Origin: Micrasema longulum
Lineage: Eukaryota; Arthropoda; Insecta; Trichoptera; Brachycentridae
DNA: 64,000 bases
Direction of reading: 5' to 3'
NCBI GenBank assembly: GCA_022494885.1
Contig: JAGVSM010004940.1
Span: 1-64,000, forward strand
The position numbers were made by a program, and so were the translations under genes. Positions 61,416 to 64,000 of this stretch are shown here, piece by piece. Within the stretch, counting starts at the first letter, position 1. Each line of letters begins with the position of its first letter. A model generated the notes under the pieces. That model was not told the origin of the DNA and searched no databases. It saw nothing but the letters and a program-made list of their open reading frames with translations.

Positions 61416-61645
61416 ATGAATCTGTTGACGGTATCCGTTTTAGTTATACTTATTTTCAATTTGAATTTTGGTTCATCACGGAAGTTGATTGTTCGAAAGG
61501 AAAATGAGCGTCCTATAATTGGAATCCTTAGCCAAGAGCTTTCGGCGAATATTGAGGCTGCCTACCCAGGAACTTATAAAAGTTTTGTCGCAGCTTCTTA
61601 TGTGAAATTCATCGAAGGGGCTGGAGCCAGAGTAGTGCCAATATG
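61416..61645 (+). CDS. GGH: Gamma-glutamyl hydrolase, first coding exon (partial gene)
   Basis: ATG at 61416 opens 76 codons plus two bases, ending at a GT donor (CCAATATG|GTATT). Residues 1 to about 20 ([14 protein letters not shown]...) form a signal peptide. The following [24 protein letters not shown] and [14 protein letters not shown] motifs are the N-terminal strand-helix units of the gamma-glutamyl hydrolase class I amidotransferase-like fold. The enzyme cuts gamma-glutamate tails from folates in lysosomes or secretions. The catalytic Cys and His are in later exons, which I do not find up to 64000, so the first intron exceeds 2.3 kb or a short exon was missed. The intron carries a foldback element, an hAT-like end and a duplicated block. 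Confidence 0.88.
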
Positions 61646-61696
61646 GTATTAAAATTTCAATTATTGTTTTGTTTTCATAAGATTTATGGTCTAATG

Positions 61697-61900
61697 CAGT
61701 GTTTTTCAACTTTTTTTGAATATGCGACCTCCTTGCGGGCAGAAAATTATCTGGCGACCACTCCTCCCACCCAGGTCCAACTTTTGTCTAGCTTGGGGGG
61801 TCGCAGTCACGACCAAAGCCAAAGCTATATAAAATGATGGTCCTGGGGGGGAGGGGGTAGTGCCAGATTTCAAAAGATCTGACGCTACTCCCCCCATAAA
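61697..61900. mobile_element. hAT-like terminal sequence and C/G-rich remnant in the GGH intron
   Basis: Starts CAGTGTTTTTCAACTTTTTT, then TGCGACCTCC and GGGGGTCGCAGTCACGACC, a layout common at hAT-element ends. The matching second end was not found, and the right limit is set by the end of the G/C-rich stretch. Confidence 0.4.
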
Positions 61901-62103
61901 TTAGAAATAAAAAAATGTAAACCCATCATGGTCATGCCTTTGTGGGATTATTTTTCGTTATGTTTTAATGTATTGTGTGTTTGGAATATTTATTGTAAAA
62001 AGTAAAAGAATATTTTAAAATATTAAAGTCAGTAAATGCTTATAAAATTATGAGAAAAACCCTTTTCAAATGTTTAATAAACCTATATTTATATTAACAT
62101 ACT

Positions 62104-62565
62104 ACAACAGAGATGAAGAACATTTAAGAGAAGGTAATATAGAAGTCTAGGCATCTACAGGGCTTATGACCTGTCAATGTGTAACATTCACCATTTCACA
62201 TTCACCAGAAAAAAATAACTTTTTCAGGCGTTGCCTAGTATGTAGGTGAAATAATTCAATTAGATGAATTTCACCCGCATAAATAAAGGTTTCAGATTTT
62301 TAACTTCACAAACATCAACAGATGAAAGAATTGAAGGAATATATATGTTCAAATATGGGCAGAATGGTGAATGTTACACAGTGTGTAAAGTGGCCACTTA
62401 AACCAGCCATTTACAGGTCATAAGCCCTGTGATGCCAAGACTTATATATTACCTTCTCTTAAACGTTCTTCATCTCTGTTGTAATATGTTAATATCAACA
62501 GCTCCCCAGGGAGTTGAATCCAGTCCTTGTCTACAAAAATTTGGACAAACTCAAAATATTGTTTC
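62104..62565. repeat. 12-copy foldback family, full copy in the GGH intron
   Basis: Clean 13-base termini ACAACAGAGATGA and TCATCTCTGTTGT bound 379 bases. The centre has CAGGCGTTGCCTAGTATG. The outer flank (CTTGTCTACAAAAATTTGGA) follows to 62565. Confidence 0.78.
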
Positions 62566-62579
62566 TATATTTGTATTTT

Positions 62580-62720
62580 AGTGCCTGTCGGTAAACCAAG
62601 TAAACACACAATTTTTGCTTGTGTAAGTACGGATATTTGAATGATTTATATGAAAACTTATTGATGCGCACACACAATACAAGGTTTATTGAATATTTAA
62701 ATGGACCGTATATGCATTGA
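62580..62720. repeat. Direct repeat in the GGH intron, unit 1
   Basis: GTGCCTGTCGGTAAACC, CACAATTTTTGCTTGTG, GATATTTGAATGATTTATAT and GGTTTATTGAATATTT correspond in order to the unit at 63294. Confidence 0.65.
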
Positions 62721-63293
62721 AAGACAGACATCGTACTATGAACAGTAATTTTATAAGTGAATATAATATGAAAACAGTAGCAAAAAATATTAATTGTGGG
62801 ATATTATCAATATATGGAATACGGTTTCTGCAGATAAAAATACATACATGTTTTTCTGTACATATTACATAATTCAGCAGCTATCTACTTTTGATTTATT
62901 AACTTATGATTCGTATGTCTACATTACGTAATTGGTTAAACAATTTGTAAAGTAGCGTTGACTACAATTGTTATATAAATAAATAAATATTATTACAAAC
63001 ACGATAATCTAAACAATATTTTTTTATTTTATTTCTAACAGCTAATTTCGGAGTACGAAATATTTTATTTCCTTTAATTTGGAACCTTTTTTTAGATAAA
63101 TTGTTAAAATACTGATTTTTAATTGTTAAGTATAGGGGTTCTTTACTTTTATTTGTTAGGAAAATTTGGAAAATTTAAGTTCGTCTAGTAATAGTAGTAA
63201 ATCAAGATTGTCCAGCTTATTTAATACATGCAATTAAACATAAATATACTAGTTCAGTGCGTTCGAATGTTTACAAATCTCATATTTATGGGT

Positions 63294-63435
63294 TAGTGCC
63301 CGTCGGTGAACAAAATAACCATACAATTTTTACTTGTGCAAAGTACGCATATTTGAATGACTTATATGAATATTTATTGTTACGCATGCATAAAACAGAG
63401 GTTATCAAATATTTTAATGTACTGTATGTACATGT
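63294..63435. repeat. Direct repeat in the GGH intron, unit 2
   Basis: GTGCCCGTCGGTGAACA, TACAATTTTTACTTGTG, CATATTTGAATGACTTATAT and GGTTATCAAATATTTTAAT. A 75-codon open frame crosses it, but unit 1 has stops in the same frame, so coding is doubtful. Confidence 0.65.
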
Positions 63436-64000
63436 AACAAAGTTATATTATGCCATAATTTGCCTCTTATGTATACCTACATAGTTTTTTATTAATGTAA
63501 TAAGTGGGGGATTTGAAATATTTTGGATATTTGTTTTACAAGAATATCCTCAGGTAGTGATTCTAAATTATTGTATTGATGCAAACTTTTAACGTGTAAC
63601 TTTTTTCACTTTGATTTATTGATTTTATTTTCATCTGACAAAACGAGTTGTTTTTGGTAAAAAAAATCTACAAAATATTAAACTATAAAGTAAATACTAA
63701 CTTCCTCAATAAAATACGAATAAATCCCGGATTGAGAACTTAACTGCCTTTGTTTTCAAGTAATGAAACACAGCACACACCTATGGCCCGCATGTGTCGG
63801 GAATATAACATTGACTCCCGAAATAACTACATCGTAATTTTTCATGATCTCTTTCATTCTCCCAACTTTTGAGAACAATCTCTTGGGAATAAATCTTAGT
63901 TATCAAGTACTCACGTACAACTTATTTTTTAATGTGTTGTATATTGTAAAAAAAATAAAAAAAATAATAAACAACAAACGTAATTCTATCTATTTTGTGC

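Noticed and set aside
61646..64000. Second exon of GGH
   Set aside because: I looked for the expected LFPGG-type motif after a plausible acceptor and found none; the rest of the gene is presumably outside the window.

Overview
This is a nuclear genome window from an arthropod, most likely an insect. It is very AT-rich, its genes are split by GT-AG introns, and it is packed with short inverted-repeat DNA transposons (MITE-like) and tRNA-derived SINEs. Mariner, pogo/Tigger-like, TTAA-flanked and hAT-like remnants are also present. I cannot name the order from the sequence alone. There is no bacterial, viral or organellar gene content.

Five protein-coding genes can be supported. (1) A LYCHOS/GPR155 orthologue on the minus strand, with 14 coding exons between 39825 and 24240. 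It encodes a PIN-type transporter fold, then a GPCR-like membrane bundle, then a DEP domain. (2) TRMT112 on the plus strand (42941-43315), a single exon. (3) UQCRC2, the core protein 2 of mitochondrial complex III, on the minus strand (52483-43819), reconstructed as nine exons with continuous reading frame and 448 residues. It converges with TRMT112. (4) CSN1/GPS1, subunit 1 of the COP9 signalosome, on the minus strand (60489-58330), with three exons and 489 residues. (5) The first coding exon of gamma-glutamyl hydrolase on the plus strand (61416-61645). It is divergent from CSN1, and the rest of the gene lies beyond the window. These are housekeeping genes (lysosomal nutrient sensing, translation/tRNA methylation, respiration, protein degradation control, folate metabolism) with no evident operon-like logic. 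Neighbours differ in strand and share only intergenic space.

Layout. 1-24.2 kb is gene-free and filled with mobile elements: SINEs, a TTAA-flanked pair, several foldback families, a pogo-like MITE and an internally deleted mariner. 24.2-39.8 kb is LYCHOS, whose introns carry SINEs, MITEs and a Tc1/mariner remnant. 40-42.9 kb is its upstream flank. 42.9-52.5 kb holds TRMT112 and UQCRC2. 52.6-58.3 kb is a second repeat-rich gap with a LINE fragment and two long foldbacks. 58.3-64 kb holds CSN1 and the start of GGH.

The most unusual property is the density of palindromic DNA. At least nine distinct kinds of long inverted repeat occur, some with almost identical arms, and one is inserted inside another with a clean TA duplication. 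I found no evidence of a new multi-gene system. The best leads are the foldback families, their possible hairpin RNAs, and the insect LYCHOS gene.
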